64,000 nucleotides of DNA, taken from the NCBI GenBank assembly GCA_046154125.1, contig JBJXEJ010000034.1, positions 1 to 64,000 on the forward strand, given 5' to 3'. Shown here piece by piece: positions 8,794 to 20,834 of the stretch. Position 1 is the stretch's first letter; every line of letters begins with the position of its first letter. The notes beneath the pieces are model-generated. The model was not told the origin of the DNA. It ran no database searches and saw only the letters and a program-made list of their open reading frames with translations. Both the position numbers and the translations under genes were made by a program. This DNA is from PBB1 sp046154125. GTDB taxonomy: Bacteria; Pseudomonadota; Gammaproteobacteria; Burkholderiales; Burkholderiaceae_C.

Positions 8794-9489
8794 ATGGCCA
8801 ACATCCACTTCATCGGCGGCGAGAAAGGCGGCGTGGGCAAGTCGCTCGTGTCGCGCCTGGTCGCCCAGTACCTGATCGACAAGGAACTGCCGTTTCTCGG
8901 CTTCGACACCGACCGCTCGCACGGCGCGCTGCTGCGCTTCTACGCCGGCTTCGCGTCGCCGGTGCTGATCGACCGCTACGAGGCGCTGGACTCGATCATC
9001 GAGGCGGCCGTCGAGCAGCCCAATCGCCGCATCCTGGTCGACCTGGCCGCGCAGACGCACGACCCGCTGGTCAAGTGGATGGACGAATCCGGAGTGCTCG
9101 ACATGGCCGCCGAGGCCGGCTTCACCATCACCTACTGGCACGTGATGGATTCGGGCCGCGATTCGGTCGATCTGCTGAAGAAGCTGCTCGACCGCTTCGG
9201 CGCGCGGCTCAACTACGTGCTGGTGCGCAACCAGATGCGCGGCGACGACTTCGGCATGCTGGAGCAGTCGGGCGAGCAGGACCGCGCGCTCGGTTTCGGC
9301 GCCCGCGTGGTGACCATCAAGCACCTGAGCGACGCGGTCATCCAGAAAATCGACGCGTCGAGCAGCAGCTTCTGGGCGGCGCAGCACGATGCCGACAAGT
9401 CACGCACCGGACTCGGCATGATGGACCGCCAGCGGCTGAAAATGTGGCTGCGCGACGCGTACCAGCAGATCGACGCGGCGCAGGTCTGA
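8794..9489 (+). CDS. Orphan ParA/MinD-like ATPase
   Basis: 231 residues. The deviant Walker A motif GGEKGGVGKS (about residues 8-17) with its signature lysine marks the ParA/MinD/Soj group of dimerising ATPases. FLGFDTDRSHGALLRFY supplies the Asp-rich second motif, and ILVDLAAQTHDP is the Walker B region. ParA-type proteins position DNA or protein cargo. There is no ParB-like partner, no parS-like cluster and no conjugation gene nearby, so it is an orphan. Similar single-gene proteins are sometimes labelled mobilisation proteins, which the context does not support. The start has AAGGAAG 8 bases upstream. It converges on the helicase gene. Confidence 0.7.
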   Translation: MANIHFIGGEKGGVGKSLVSRLVAQYLIDKELPFLGFDTDRSHGALLRFYAGFASPVLIDRYEALDSIIEAAVEQPNRRILVDLAAQTHDPLVKWMDESGVLDMAAEAGFTITYWHVMDSGRDSVDLLKKLLDRFGARLNYVLVRNQMRGDDFGMLEQSGEQDRALGFGARVVTIKHLSDAVIQKIDASSSSFWAAQHDADKSRTGLGMMDRQRLKMWLRDAYQQIDAAQV

Positions 9490-9490
9490 C

Positions 9491-9513
9491 GATCGGCGAC
9501 GGAGTCGCCGATC
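9491..9513. terminator. Possible shared hairpin between convergent genes
   Basis: The inverted repeat GATCGGCGA / TCGCCGATC (9-bp stem, 5-base loop) sits between the convergent parA-like and uvrD-like genes and touches the helicase stop codon. There is no T tract on either side, so intrinsic termination is doubtful. Confidence 0.35.
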
Positions 9514-12052
9514 AGGGGATCGGCGTCAACTTCGCCACCGACAGCGCCAGCCATTTCATGCCGTGGCGGCCGAAGTTGACTTGGGCCCGCGCGTCATCGC
9601 CGCTGCCTTCGAGCGTGACGATCACACCTTCGCCGAACTTGGTGTGGAACACGCTCTGGCCTGATTTCAGGCCGTGCGAAGGAGCCTTCGCAACGATCGA
9701 CGGCGCGGCCGTTGCCACGCGCCCCGCCCCGACGATCGACCCCAGGCCCGATCCACGCGCCCACGCAGCCTGGTAGTCGCGTGCGACGCCCGAGCCGAAG
9801 GCCTGGTTTCGCGGCGTGATCCACTTCAGCGCCGCTTCGGGCAGCTCGTCGAAGAAGCGGCTCTTGATGTTGTAGCGGGTCTGGCCGTGCAGCATGCGGG
9901 TCTGGCTGCAGCTCAGGTACAGGCGCTTGCGGGCGCGGGTGATCGCCACGTACATCAGGCGGCGCTCTTCCTCCAGCCCGTCGAGATCGGACACGCTGTT
10001 CTCGTGCGGGAACAGGCCCTCCTCGAGCCCGGTGATGAACACCGCATCGAACTCCAGCCCCTTGGCCGCGTGCACCGTCATCAGCTGGATCGCGTCCTGA
10101 CCGGCCTGCGCCTGGTTGTCGCCGGCTTCGAGCGATGCGTGCGTCAGGAAGGCGGCCAGCGGCGACATGATCTCGCCGGTCTCGGCATCGGGCGTGGTGA
10201 TCAGTGACGCGATGCCGCTGGTCGGTTCAGGCGAGGCAGGTGTTCCAGCCAGGGCTTCGACGCCAAGGCCCGACAGCACCTTCGTCAACTCGGCATCGGC
10301 GTCGAGCGGCAGCGGCGCCCCGAACTCGTCGACCGGCAGTGCCACCGCGTCCTTGCCGAAACCTTCCTGCGTGACGAAGGCCTCGGCCGCGTTGACCAGT
10401 TCGTCCAGGTTCTCGAGCCGGTCCTGACCTTCCTTGTCGGTGCGGTAGAAATCGACCAGGCCCGAGGCCTTCAGCATGTGCTCGATGATCTCGCGCAGCG
10501 TCAGCCCGCGAGTGGCCTCGCGCATCGCGTCGACCTTGGCGACGAAGGCCTGCACGTTGCCGCCGCCCTTGCCGGCAACAGCGCCGACGCTTTGATAGAG
10601 GCTGCGCCCGCTGGCACGCGCCGCGTCCTGCAGCAGCTCGATCGTCCGCGCGCCGATGCCGCGCGTCGGAAAGTTGACGACGCGCAGGAAGCTGGTGTCG
10701 TCGTTCGGGTTCTCGATCAGCCGCAGGTAGCTCAGCGCGTGCTTGACCTCGGCGCGCTCGAAGAAGCGCAAGCCGCCGTAGACCTTGTACGGAACGCTCG
10801 CGTTGAACAGCGCGCTTTCCAGCACCCGGCTTTGCGCGTTGCTGCGGTACAGCAGCGCGATGTCCCGGCGGGCCACGCCGTCGCGGTGCAACTGCTGCGC
10901 TTCCTCGATGAACCACTGCGCTTCGGCGAAGTCGCTGGTGGCCTCGAACACCCGAATCAGTTCGCCCGGACCAGCCTCGGTGCGCAGGTTCTTGCCCAGC
11001 CGTCGCGAGTTGCGCGAGATCAGTTCGTTGGCCGCATCGAGGATGTGGCCGTAGCTGCGGTAGTTGCGCTCCAGCTTGATGACCTGCTGCACCTTGAACT
11101 CGCGCTCGAAGTCGGCCATGTTTCCGACCTGCGCACCGCGGAAGGCATAGATGCTCTGGTCGTCGTCGCCGACCGCCAGCACCGCCGTGCCATTCGGTCC
11201 CGGCGGGCCGGCGAACATCTTGAGCCAGGCGTACTGCAACCGGTTGGTGTCCTGGAACTCGTCGACCAGGATGTGCCGGAAGCGCCGCTGGTAGTGGTCA
11301 CGCAGACTCGCGTTGTCGCGCATCAGTTCGTAGGTGCGCAGCATCAGCTCGGCAAAATCGACCACGCCTTCGCGCTGGCACTGCTCCTCGTAGGCCTGGT
11401 AGACCTGCACCAGCACGCGGCCCTGTTCATCGCGGACCTCGACGTCCTTCGGGCGCAGGCCTTCCTCCTTCTGTGCCGCGATGAACCAGGTGGTGGTCTT
11501 CGGCACGAAGCGCTCTTCGTCGAGCTTCATTCCCTTGATGACGCGCTTGACGGCCGACAGCTGGTCGGACGAATCGAGGATCTGGAAGCCCTGCGGCAGC
11601 CCGGCGAGTTTCCAGTGCGCGCGCAGGAAACGGTTGCACAGCCCGTGGAAGGTGCCGACCCACATGCCGCGCACCGGCACCGGCAGCATCGCGGAGAGGC
11701 GCGTCAGCATCTCCTTCGCGGCCTTGTTGGTGAAGGTCACCGCCAGCACGCCGCCGGGTGACAGCTGACCGGTCTGGATCAGCCAGGCGATGCGCGTCGT
11801 CAGCACACGGGTCTTGCCCGAGCCGGCACCGGCCAGGATCAGCGACGGGCGCGCCGGCAACGTCACCGCCGCCAGTTGCTCCGGGTTCAGCCCGCGCAAC
11901 AGGTTGTCGGACGACGGCACCGCGAGGCCGGGCTCCCCTTCGACCTCACTTGTCGCCACGCTTGCGATGACTGAAGGTTCGTCCTCTTCGAACAGCGGGA
12001 TCGACGGGTCGTCGTGCGGCGCGACGCCGGGGCTTTCGGAAGAGGTGGGCAT
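9512..12052 (-). CDS. uvrD: UvrD/Rep/PcrA-family DNA helicase
   Basis: 846 residues, a superfamily 1A 3'-5' helicase acting in nucleotide excision and mismatch repair. GAGSGKT at about 75-81 is the Walker A. Other helicase motifs are visible: VDEFQDTN (motif II), AVGDDDQSIYAFRGA (motif III), LERNYRS (motif IV), TVHAAKGLEFDAVFI (motif V) and YVAITRARKRLYL (motif VI). The C-terminal tail ends in a Tudor-like segment (VFHTKFGEGVIV) as in UvrD and PcrA. The first 50 residues are acidic and not conserved in the family, so the true start could lie further in, although no internal ATG is better placed. It is divergent from valS. Confidence 0.9.
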   Translation of the reverse strand: MPTSSESPGVAPHDDPSIPLFEEDEPSVIASVATSEVEGEPGLAVPSSDNLLRGLNPEQLAAVTLPARPSLILAGAGSGKTRVLTTRIAWLIQTGQLSPGGVLAVTFTNKAAKEMLTRLSAMLPVPVRGMWVGTFHGLCNRFLRAHWKLAGLPQGFQILDSSDQLSAVKRVIKGMKLDEERFVPKTTTWFIAAQKEEGLRPKDVEVRDEQGRVLVQVYQAYEEQCQREGVVDFAELMLRTYELMRDNASLRDHYQRRFRHILVDEFQDTNRLQYAWLKMFAGPPGPNGTAVLAVGDDDQSIYAFRGAQVGNMADFEREFKVQQVIKLERNYRSYGHILDAANELISRNSRRLGKNLRTEAGPGELIRVFEATSDFAEAQWFIEEAQQLHRDGVARRDIALLYRSNAQSRVLESALFNASVPYKVYGGLRFFERAEVKHALSYLRLIENPNDDTSFLRVVNFPTRGIGARTIELLQDAARASGRSLYQSVGAVAGKGGGNVQAFVAKVDAMREATRGLTLREIIEHMLKASGLVDFYRTDKEGQDRLENLDELVNAAEAFVTQEGFGKDAVALPVDEFGAPLPLDADAELTKVLSGLGVEALAGTPASPEPTSGIASLITTPDAETGEIMSPLAAFLTHASLEAGDNQAQAGQDAIQLMTVHAAKGLEFDAVFITGLEEGLFPHENSVSDLDGLEEERRLMYVAITRARKRLYLSCSQTRMLHGQTRYNIKSRFFDELPEAALKWITPRNQAFGSGVARDYQAAWARGSGLGSIVGAGRVATAAPSIVAKAPSHGLKSGQSVFHTKFGEGVIVTLEGSGDDARAQVNFGRHGMKWLALSVAKLTPIP

Positions 12053-12077
12053 CGACGGATTCTAGGAGCCGCCCTCC

Positions 12078-12083
12078 TACAAT
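12078..12083 (+). promoter_or_regulatory. Candidate -10 hexamer for valS
   Basis: TACAAT lies 60 bases upstream of the valS ATG, in the gap between divergent uvrD and valS. No good -35 hexamer could be matched, so this is a weak prediction. Confidence 0.3.
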
Positions 12084-12143
12084 TCGGCCTCCGTTTTTAT
12101 GCTCCCAGGTGCCCGTTTTCGCGGCGCCCAACCCGGTGTCCCC

Positions 12144-14990
<2,847 letters not shown>

Positions 14991-15111
14991 CGCCCACTTC
15001 GGCTCGAATCAAACCGTTACGTTGCGGTCCTGTCCGACAAGCTGGCGTCATTTGTGCATGTGAGAATGAAATCACCGAACAGCAGCCCGCCTTGACGACA
15101 GGAGTTTGCAG

Positions 15112-15978
15112 ATGAAGATCAACAAAGCCATCTTTCCGGTGGCCGGCCTCGGCACGCGGTTCCTGCCGGCCACCAAGGCCCAGCCCAAGGAAATGCTGCC
15201 CGTCGTCGACAAGCCGCTGATCCAGTACGCGGTCGAAGAGGCCTATGCCGCCGGTATCCGGCAGATGATCTTCGTGAACGGCCGCAACAAGCGCGCGATC
15301 CCCGATCACTTCGACACCGCCTACGAACTCGAGGCCGAACTCGAAGCAGCGGGAAAGCGGGAACTGCTGGATCTGGTGCACACGATCAAGCCCGACGACA
15401 TGGAGTGCATCTACATCCGGCAACCCAAGGCCCTGGGGCTGGGCCACGCCGTGCTGTGCGCGCAGTGCGTGGTCGTCAACGAACCCTTCGCGGTGCTGCT
15501 GGCCGACGACCTGATGGTGGGCAACCCGCCGGTGCTCAAGCAGATGGTCGAGCGCTTCGCCGATTGGCAGGCCTCGATCCTCGCGGTGCAGGAAGTGCCC
15601 GTCGAGCAGACACGCCGCTATGGCATCGTGGCCGGCACACCGGTCAACGATCGCATGATGGACGTCACGCACATCGTCGAGAAGCCTGCCCCGGAAGACG
15701 CACCGTCACGGCTGGGCGTGGCCGGCCGCTACATCCTGACGCCGGGCATCTTCAAGGAGATAGCCGGCCTGCCGCGAGGGGTCGGTGGTGAGATCCAGCT
15801 GACCGACGGCATCGCCGCACTGATGCGTCGCGAAAAGGTATTTGCCTTCCGCTACGAAGGCCGGCGCTACGACTGCGGCAGCAAGGAAGGATTCCTGGAG
15901 GCCAACGTGGAGCTGGCCTTGATGCACCCGCAACTGGGGCCGGGGTTCCGCGCCTATCTGAAGACGCTGGAGCTCTGA
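15112..15978 (+). CDS. galU: UTP-glucose-1-phosphate uridylyltransferase
   Basis: 288 residues. The N-terminal nucleotidyltransferase signature GLGTRFLPATKAQPKEMLP contains the UTP-binding G-x-G-T-R-x-L-P-x-T-K. HIVEKP and RYDCGSKEGFLEAN are further GalU hallmarks. The enzyme makes UDP-glucose from UTP and glucose-1-phosphate, feeding lipopolysaccharide, exopolysaccharide and trehalose pathways in the cytoplasm. AGGAG seven bases before the ATG at 15112 fixes the start and excludes the TTG two codons upstream. It converges on tusA with only 10 bases between the stops. Confidence 0.95.
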   Translation: MKINKAIFPVAGLGTRFLPATKAQPKEMLPVVDKPLIQYAVEEAYAAGIRQMIFVNGRNKRAIPDHFDTAYELEAELEAAGKRELLDLVHTIKPDDMECIYIRQPKALGLGHAVLCAQCVVVNEPFAVLLADDLMVGNPPVLKQMVERFADWQASILAVQEVPVEQTRRYGIVAGTPVNDRMMDVTHIVEKPAPEDAPSRLGVAGRYILTPGIFKEIAGLPRGVGGEIQLTDGIAALMRREKVFAFRYEGRRYDCGSKEGFLEANVELALMHPQLGPGFRAYLKTLEL

Positions 15979-15988
15979 GTCGCCGGGT

Positions 15989-16219
15989 TCAGCGCCTGCG
16001 CAGCAGATGCACGAACTCGTCGGAGCTGCTCGACTGCTCGACCAGTTCATTGCCGGTCTGCTTGGCAAAGGCCTGGAAGTCGCGCATCGATCCGGGGTCC
16101 GTCGACACCACCTTGAGCACCTCGCCACTCGCCATGTCCGCCAGCGCCTTCTTGGCCTTCAGGATGGGCAGCGGGCAATTGAGACCACGGGTGTCGAGTT
16201 CTTTATGGATCAGGATCAT
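15989..16219 (-). CDS. tusA: TusA-family sulfur carrier protein
   Basis: 76 residues, the size of TusA/SirA/YedF proteins. LDTRGLNCPLPILKAKKAL carries the C-P-x-P motif; C15 is the persulfide-carrying cysteine. TusA relays sulfur from cysteine desulfurase toward tRNA 2-thiolation and other sulfur-requiring pathways. Here it lies 35 bases downstream of cysM on the same strand, so cysteine synthesis and sulfur relay may share a transcript. Confidence 0.85.
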   Translation of the reverse strand: MILIHKELDTRGLNCPLPILKAKKALADMASGEVLKVVSTDPGSMRDFQAFAKQTGNELVEQSSSSDEFVHLLRRR

Positions 16220-16254
16220 CGGTAGGCTCCGCTGTGCCGTTCGAATTCTAGGGA

Positions 16255-17172
16255 TCAGACCGGGAACACGCCGGTCGACAGGTAGCGGTCGCCGCGATCG
16301 CAGACGATGAAGACGATGGTCGCGTTCTCGACCGTCTTCGAGAGCTCGAGCGCGACCCAGCAGGCTCCGGCCGCAGAGATACCGGCAAAGATCCCTTCCT
16401 CGCGCGCCATGCGCCGGGCCATTTCTTCGGCATCGGTTTGACTGACCGACGCGGTCTCGTCAATGTGCGTCGGGTCGTAGATCTTCGGCAGGTAGGCCTC
16501 GGGCCACTTGCGGATGCCCGGAATGCGCGAGCCCTCGCTCGGCTGCGCGCCGATGATGCGCACCGCCGGGTTCTTTTCCTTCAGGTAGCGCGAACTGCCG
16601 GTGATGGTGCCCGTGGTGCCCATCGCGCTGACGAAGTGCGTGATCTGGCCGGCGGTGTCGCGCCAGATTTCCGGGCCGGTGGTTTCGTAATGCACGCGCG
16701 GGTTGTCGGCGTTGGCGAACTGGTCGAGAACCACCCCCTTGCCATCGCGCTGCAACTGGTCGGCCAGATCGCGCGCGTGCTCCATGCCGCCGGACCGGGG
16801 CGTCAGCATCAGCTCGGCGCCGAAGGCCCGCATGGTCTGCGCACGTTCGATCGACAGGTCCTCCGGCATGATCAGGAGCATGCGGTAGCCGCGGATCGCT
16901 GCTGCCATGGCCAGAGCGATGCCGGTGTTGCCCGAGGTGGCTTCGATCAGCGTGTCGCCGGGCTTGATCTGGCCGCGCTCTTCCGCACGACGGATCATGT
17001 TGATGGCCGGGCGGTCCTTGACCGAACCGGCCGGGTTATTGCCCTCGAGCTTGCCCAGGATCACATTGCCGCGGCGCTCGGATTCAGCTCCGGGCAGGCG
17101 CACCAGACGCACGAGCGGCGTATTGCCGATCAGGTCTTCGAGCGAGGGATAGATCGGCTGCTTCTTGGCCAT
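16255..17172 (-). CDS. cysM: Cysteine synthase B (O-acetylserine sulfhydrylase)
   Basis: 305 residues, a fold-type II PLP enzyme making cysteine from O-acetylserine and sulfide or thiosulfate. K52 in the NNPAGSVKDRPA motif is the PLP lysine. ATSGNTGIALA (about 78-88) binds the substrate, and GTTGTITGSSRYLKE binds the PLP phosphate. The short form and the sequence IIGAQPSEGSRIPGIRKW are typical of CysM rather than CysK. I place the start at the ATG giving MAKKQPIYPS; a longer frame of 16 more codons exists but reaches into a hairpin between this gene and the tRNA. No strong ribosome binding site is visible for either start. Confidence 0.9.
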   Translation of the reverse strand: MAKKQPIYPSLEDLIGNTPLVRLVRLPGAESERRGNVILGKLEGNNPAGSVKDRPAINMIRRAEERGQIKPGDTLIEATSGNTGIALAMAAAIRGYRMLLIMPEDLSIERAQTMRAFGAELMLTPRSGGMEHARDLADQLQRDGKGVVLDQFANADNPRVHYETTGPEIWRDTAGQITHFVSAMGTTGTITGSSRYLKEKNPAVRIIGAQPSEGSRIPGIRKWPEAYLPKIYDPTHIDETASVSQTDAEEMARRMAREEGIFAGISAAGACWVALELSKTVENATIVFIVCDRGDRYLSTGVFPV

Positions 17173-17210
17173 GCAACAAGGGATGGGTAAGCGGTCGGTC
17201 TGCGGTCCTG

Positions 17211-17231
17211 GATGCGGCATTGCACCGCATC
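17211..17231. other. Hairpin between tRNA-Leu and cysM
   Basis: GATGCGG / CCGCATC, a 7-bp stem with a 7-base loop, lies between the tRNA-Leu 3' end and the cysM start, all on the minus strand. There is no T tract. It may be a processing or weak attenuation structure, or chance. Confidence 0.25.
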
Positions 17232-17251
17232 GACCAACACGAAAATCTGGA

Positions 17252-17336
17252 TGGTGCCTCCGGTCGGAATCGAACCGACACTCCGTTAAGAACCGGATTT
17301 TGAGTCCGGCGCGTCTACCAATTCCGCCACAGAGGC
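17252..17336 (-). tRNA. tRNA-Leu (anticodon CAA)
   Basis: 85 bases on the minus strand. The acceptor arm GCCTCTG pairs with CGGAGGC (one G-T pair), and CCA is encoded. The anticodon stem CCGGA/TCCGG encloses the loop CTCAAAA, giving anticodon CAA at 17302-17300. The T arm has GGTTCGATTCC. The length and the variable arm (class II) fit tRNA-Leu, which reads UUG codons. It is the only tRNA gene seen in the window. Confidence 0.95.
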
Positions 17337-17473
17337 CCAGCGCAGACAGAGATTATTCCACAGGCACCTTGTACGCACAGTGGCCCCGGGGCCGAGTTGT
17401 GGGATCGAGTGCGAATCAAGTCCGGTTACGCTCGCGGGTCGCTTGCAACACCATCGAACCCAGGATCTCGCGC

Positions 17474-18067
17474 ATGCCCCCGATGCCTCCCATTACCCAA
17501 GCCCTGCTGCTGATCAACATCGCGGCGTTCTGCATCGACGGGTTCTTCGGGCCCTGGTTCACACGCCTGCTGGCGCTGTGGCCTCTGGGGCACGGCTTCC
17601 TGCCCTGGCAGGTGATCACCTATGCATTCCTGCACGGCGGACTCGGCCACCTGTTCTTCAACATGCTGGGTCTGTGGATGTTCGGCTCGGAGCTCGAACG
17701 CGTGTGGGGGCCGAAGCGCTTCATCCAGTTCTACACGGCCAGCGTGCTGGCTGCGGCCGCGGCGCAATTGCTGGTCACGGCCTTGCTGGGATCGACCTAT
17801 CCGACCGTTGGCGCATCGGGCGGCCTGTTCGGCCTGCTGCTCGCTTTCGGCATGATGTTTCCCAACCGCATCATCATGCCGCTGTTCCCGCCGATTCCGA
17901 TGAAGGCCAAGGTGTTCGTCGCGCTGTACGGCGGGCTCGAACTGCTGCTGGGCGTCTTCGGCAGCAGCTCGGGCGTCGCGCATTTCGCGCACCTCGGCGG
18001 CATGCTCGGCGGCTTCCTGATGCTCCGCTACTGGCGCGGCCAATCGCCGTTCGGTCGCAGGCGCTGA
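17474..18067 (+). CDS. Rhomboid-family intramembrane serine protease
   Basis: 197 residues with about six hydrophobic helices, the minimal rhomboid fold. The catalytic serine is in TVGASGGLFG (S115). HGGLGHLFFNMLGLW gives the conserved H-x-x-x-N on helix 2. The helix 6 segment VAHFAHLGGMLGG holds the catalytic histidine (H170 or H173). Rhomboids cleave transmembrane substrates within the inner membrane; the substrate here is unknown. The ATG at 17474 gives a short leader before the first helix; another ATG three codons later is possible. Confidence 0.88.
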   Translation: MPPMPPITQALLLINIAAFCIDGFFGPWFTRLLALWPLGHGFLPWQVITYAFLHGGLGHLFFNMLGLWMFGSELERVWGPKRFIQFYTASVLAAAAAQLLVTALLGSTYPTVGASGGLFGLLLAFGMMFPNRIIMPLFPPIPMKAKVFVALYGGLELLLGVFGSSSGVAHFAHLGGMLGGFLMLRYWRGQSPFGRRR

Positions 18068-18080
18068 GCGACCCGCGGCG

Positions 18081-18968
18081 TCAGAGGCCGTCCCGCACCG
18101 TCGGGTAACGCAGCTTCAGCCGCAGTTCGCGCTTCAGGCGCCGGTTGTCGAGCCGGCGTGATTCGCTCATGAAGCTCATCAGCATCGGCGACAGACGCTC
18201 GCGCGCCTCGTCCCGTGTGATGCGTGGTGGGCGAGGCAGGCCGCACACGTCGGCGGCCAGGTCGAAGTAATCTCCCATCGTCAGGTCGGTGTCGTCGCAG
18301 GCATGCACCACGCGCTGCGGCAGGGCCCGAGTCAGCGCCGCGACGCAGGCACGCGCCAGGTCGTCGGCGTGGATGTGGTTGGTGTACACGTCGTCCTCGG
18401 CGCGAAGCACCGCGGTGCCACGCAGCAGGCGTTCACGCGGATGGCCGCCTTCGCGGTCCGCCGCGTAGATGCCGGGAATGCGCAGGATGGCGATCCGCGC
18501 ACCAAGAGCCTGCCCGTACCAGCGCACGCAAGCCTCGGCATCCGCGCGGCGCCGCGCCCGATCGGTCGCGGGGTTCGCAGTGCGCGTCTCATCGAAGCGA
18601 GCCCCCCTGCAATCGCCATACACGCCGCTGGTGCTGCCATAGACCACGCGACGCGCCCGGCCCTTGAGCGCCAGTGCGTGCAGGAGGTTGCGCGTGCGAG
18701 GGTCGGTGTGACCCTGCAGCGGCGGAGGCGCCAGGTGCAGCACCGCATCGGCCAGCCCGGCCAGGCGCGCCAGTGTCGACGGGTCGTCGAGATTGCCCAG
18801 CAGCGGTACGGCACCTGCCGCGCGCAGGGCTTCGCAGCGCGAAGGACTGGAGGTCAGCGCCAGCAGGCGATAGCGACCCTTCAGCAAGCGCAACACCCGC
18901 ATGCCGACATCACCGCACCCGACGATCAACAGCACGGGACGCTTGAAAACGGAGGGAAGTGCGGGCAT
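18081..18968 (-). CDS. NAD(P)-dependent sugar epimerase-like protein
   Basis: 295 residues, an atypical short-chain dehydrogenase/epimerase. The Rossmann motif is LLIVGCGDVGMRVLRLL (about 12-28). VVYGSTSGVYGD provides the Ser and Tyr of the usual catalytic set, though the Tyr-x-x-x-Lys is altered to Y-G-D-C-R here. TNHIHADDLARACVAAL is a substrate-domain signature of the family. Relatives of this type act on nucleotide sugars, but the substrate cannot be told. The gene converges on the rhomboid gene (13 bases apart) and diverges from the ferredoxin reductase. Confidence 0.75.
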   Translation of the reverse strand: MPALPSVFKRPVLLIVGCGDVGMRVLRLLKGRYRLLALTSSPSRCEALRAAGAVPLLGNLDDPSTLARLAGLADAVLHLAPPPLQGHTDPRTRNLLHALALKGRARRVVYGSTSGVYGDCRGARFDETRTANPATDRARRRADAEACVRWYGQALGARIAILRIPGIYAADREGGHPRERLLRGTAVLRAEDDVYTNHIHADDLARACVAALTRALPQRVVHACDDTDLTMGDYFDLAADVCGLPRPPRITRDEARERLSPMLMSFMSESRRLDNRRLKRELRLKLRYPTVRDGL

Positions 18969-19033
18969 GGACAGCGGAAGGTGGAGAGCGCGGGCAGAAT
19001 CCCGCCTCAGTTTACGTTTCGCGTGTCCCCACC

Positions 19034-20080
19034 ATGAGCATCACCGTCATGCTGCAGCCCAGCGGCCGCAGCTTCTCCGTCCAGCGCGACGAGCCCATTC
19101 TCGCCGCCGCCCTGCGAGCCGGCATCGGCCTGCCGTATGGCTGCAAGGACGGCGCGTGCGGGTCATGCAAATGCCGGCTGCTCGCAGGCCGCGTGATCCA
19201 CGGCGCGCACCAGCTCAGCGCCTTGAGCGTTGCAGAAGAGGAAAGCGGCTACGCCCTCACCTGCTGCGCGACGCCGCAGACGGACGTGGTGCTCGAAGCC
19301 CGCACCGTCGCCGGCGTCGGCGAGATGCCGGTGCGGCGCCTGCCTGCCCGAGTGACCCGCATCACCAGGCCGGCTGCCGATGTCGCGATCATCACGCTGC
19401 AACTGCCGGCCAACGAGGCCTTGCGATACCACGCCGGCCAGTACATCGACGTGCTGATGAAGGACGGCTCGCGCCGCAGCTACTCGATGGCCAACGCGCC
19501 GCACACGCAGGGCGACAAGCCGTGGATCGAATTGCACATCCGCCACTTGCCCGGCGGCCTGTTCAGCGACCAGGTGTTCGGCACCTTGAAAGAGAAGGAC
19601 ATCCTGCGACTTGAAGGCCCCTTCGGCACGTTCTTCCTGCGCGAGGAGTCGCCCAAGCCGATCGTGCTGCTGGCCTCGGGCACCGGCTTCGCGCCGATCA
19701 AGGCGATCATCGAGCAGCTGATCTTCAAGGGCAGCGACCGGCCCGTGGTGCTGTACTGGGGCTGCCGCACCCGCGCCGATCTGTACCTGCACGACGCAGC
19801 ACTGGAGTTGGCGGCGCAGTTGCCTTCGTTGCGTTATGTGCCGGTGCTGTCCGAGCCGCTGGCGGCTGAAGCGTGGGCAGGCCGAACCGGCTTCGTGCAC
19901 CACGCTGTGATGGCCGACCTGCCCGACCTGTCGGGTCATCAGGTCTATGCCTGCGGCGCACCGGTGATGGTGGAGGCGGCCCGTCGCGACTTCAGCAGTC
20001 GGTGTGGTCTGCCTGATGACGAGTTCTACGCCGACGCGTTCTTCAGCGCGGCTGACAAGGCCAGCACCGTCTCGGCTTAG
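19034..20080 (+). CDS. 2Fe-2S ferredoxin/flavin reductase (AscD-like)
   Basis: 348 residues in two parts. Residues about 1-95 are a plant-type ferredoxin domain with the cluster ligands in YGCKDGACGSCKC and the fourth cysteine in LTCCATP. Residues about 100-340 are a ferredoxin-NADP reductase-type module: RSYSMANAP binds FAD, LASGTGFAPIKAIIE binds NAD(P)H, and VYACGAPVMVEAAR is the C-terminal NAD site. In betaproteobacteria such genes are usually annotated as CDP-6-deoxy-L-threo-D-glycero-4-hexulose-3-dehydrase (glucoseen) reductase. No 3,6-dideoxysugar genes are nearby, so it may serve another oxygenase or reductase. The ATG at 19034 starts the ferredoxin domain directly. Confidence 0.78.
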   Translation: MSITVMLQPSGRSFSVQRDEPILAAALRAGIGLPYGCKDGACGSCKCRLLAGRVIHGAHQLSALSVAEEESGYALTCCATPQTDVVLEARTVAGVGEMPVRRLPARVTRITRPAADVAIITLQLPANEALRYHAGQYIDVLMKDGSRRSYSMANAPHTQGDKPWIELHIRHLPGGLFSDQVFGTLKEKDILRLEGPFGTFFLREESPKPIVLLASGTGFAPIKAIIEQLIFKGSDRPVVLYWGCRTRADLYLHDAALELAAQLPSLRYVPVLSEPLAAEAWAGRTGFVHHAVMADLPDLSGHQVYACGAPVMVEAARRDFSSRCGLPDDEFYADAFFSAADKASTVSA

Positions 20081-20098
20081 CCGACCTGCGCAGCCGGA

Positions 20099-20812
<714 letters not shown>

Positions 20813-20834
20813 GTTGTCGCCCCCGGATGCCGGA

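Noticed and set aside
9491..9513. Hairpin as a strong shared terminator for the parA-like and uvrD genes
   Set aside because: There is no T tract on either strand; kept only as a low-confidence feature.
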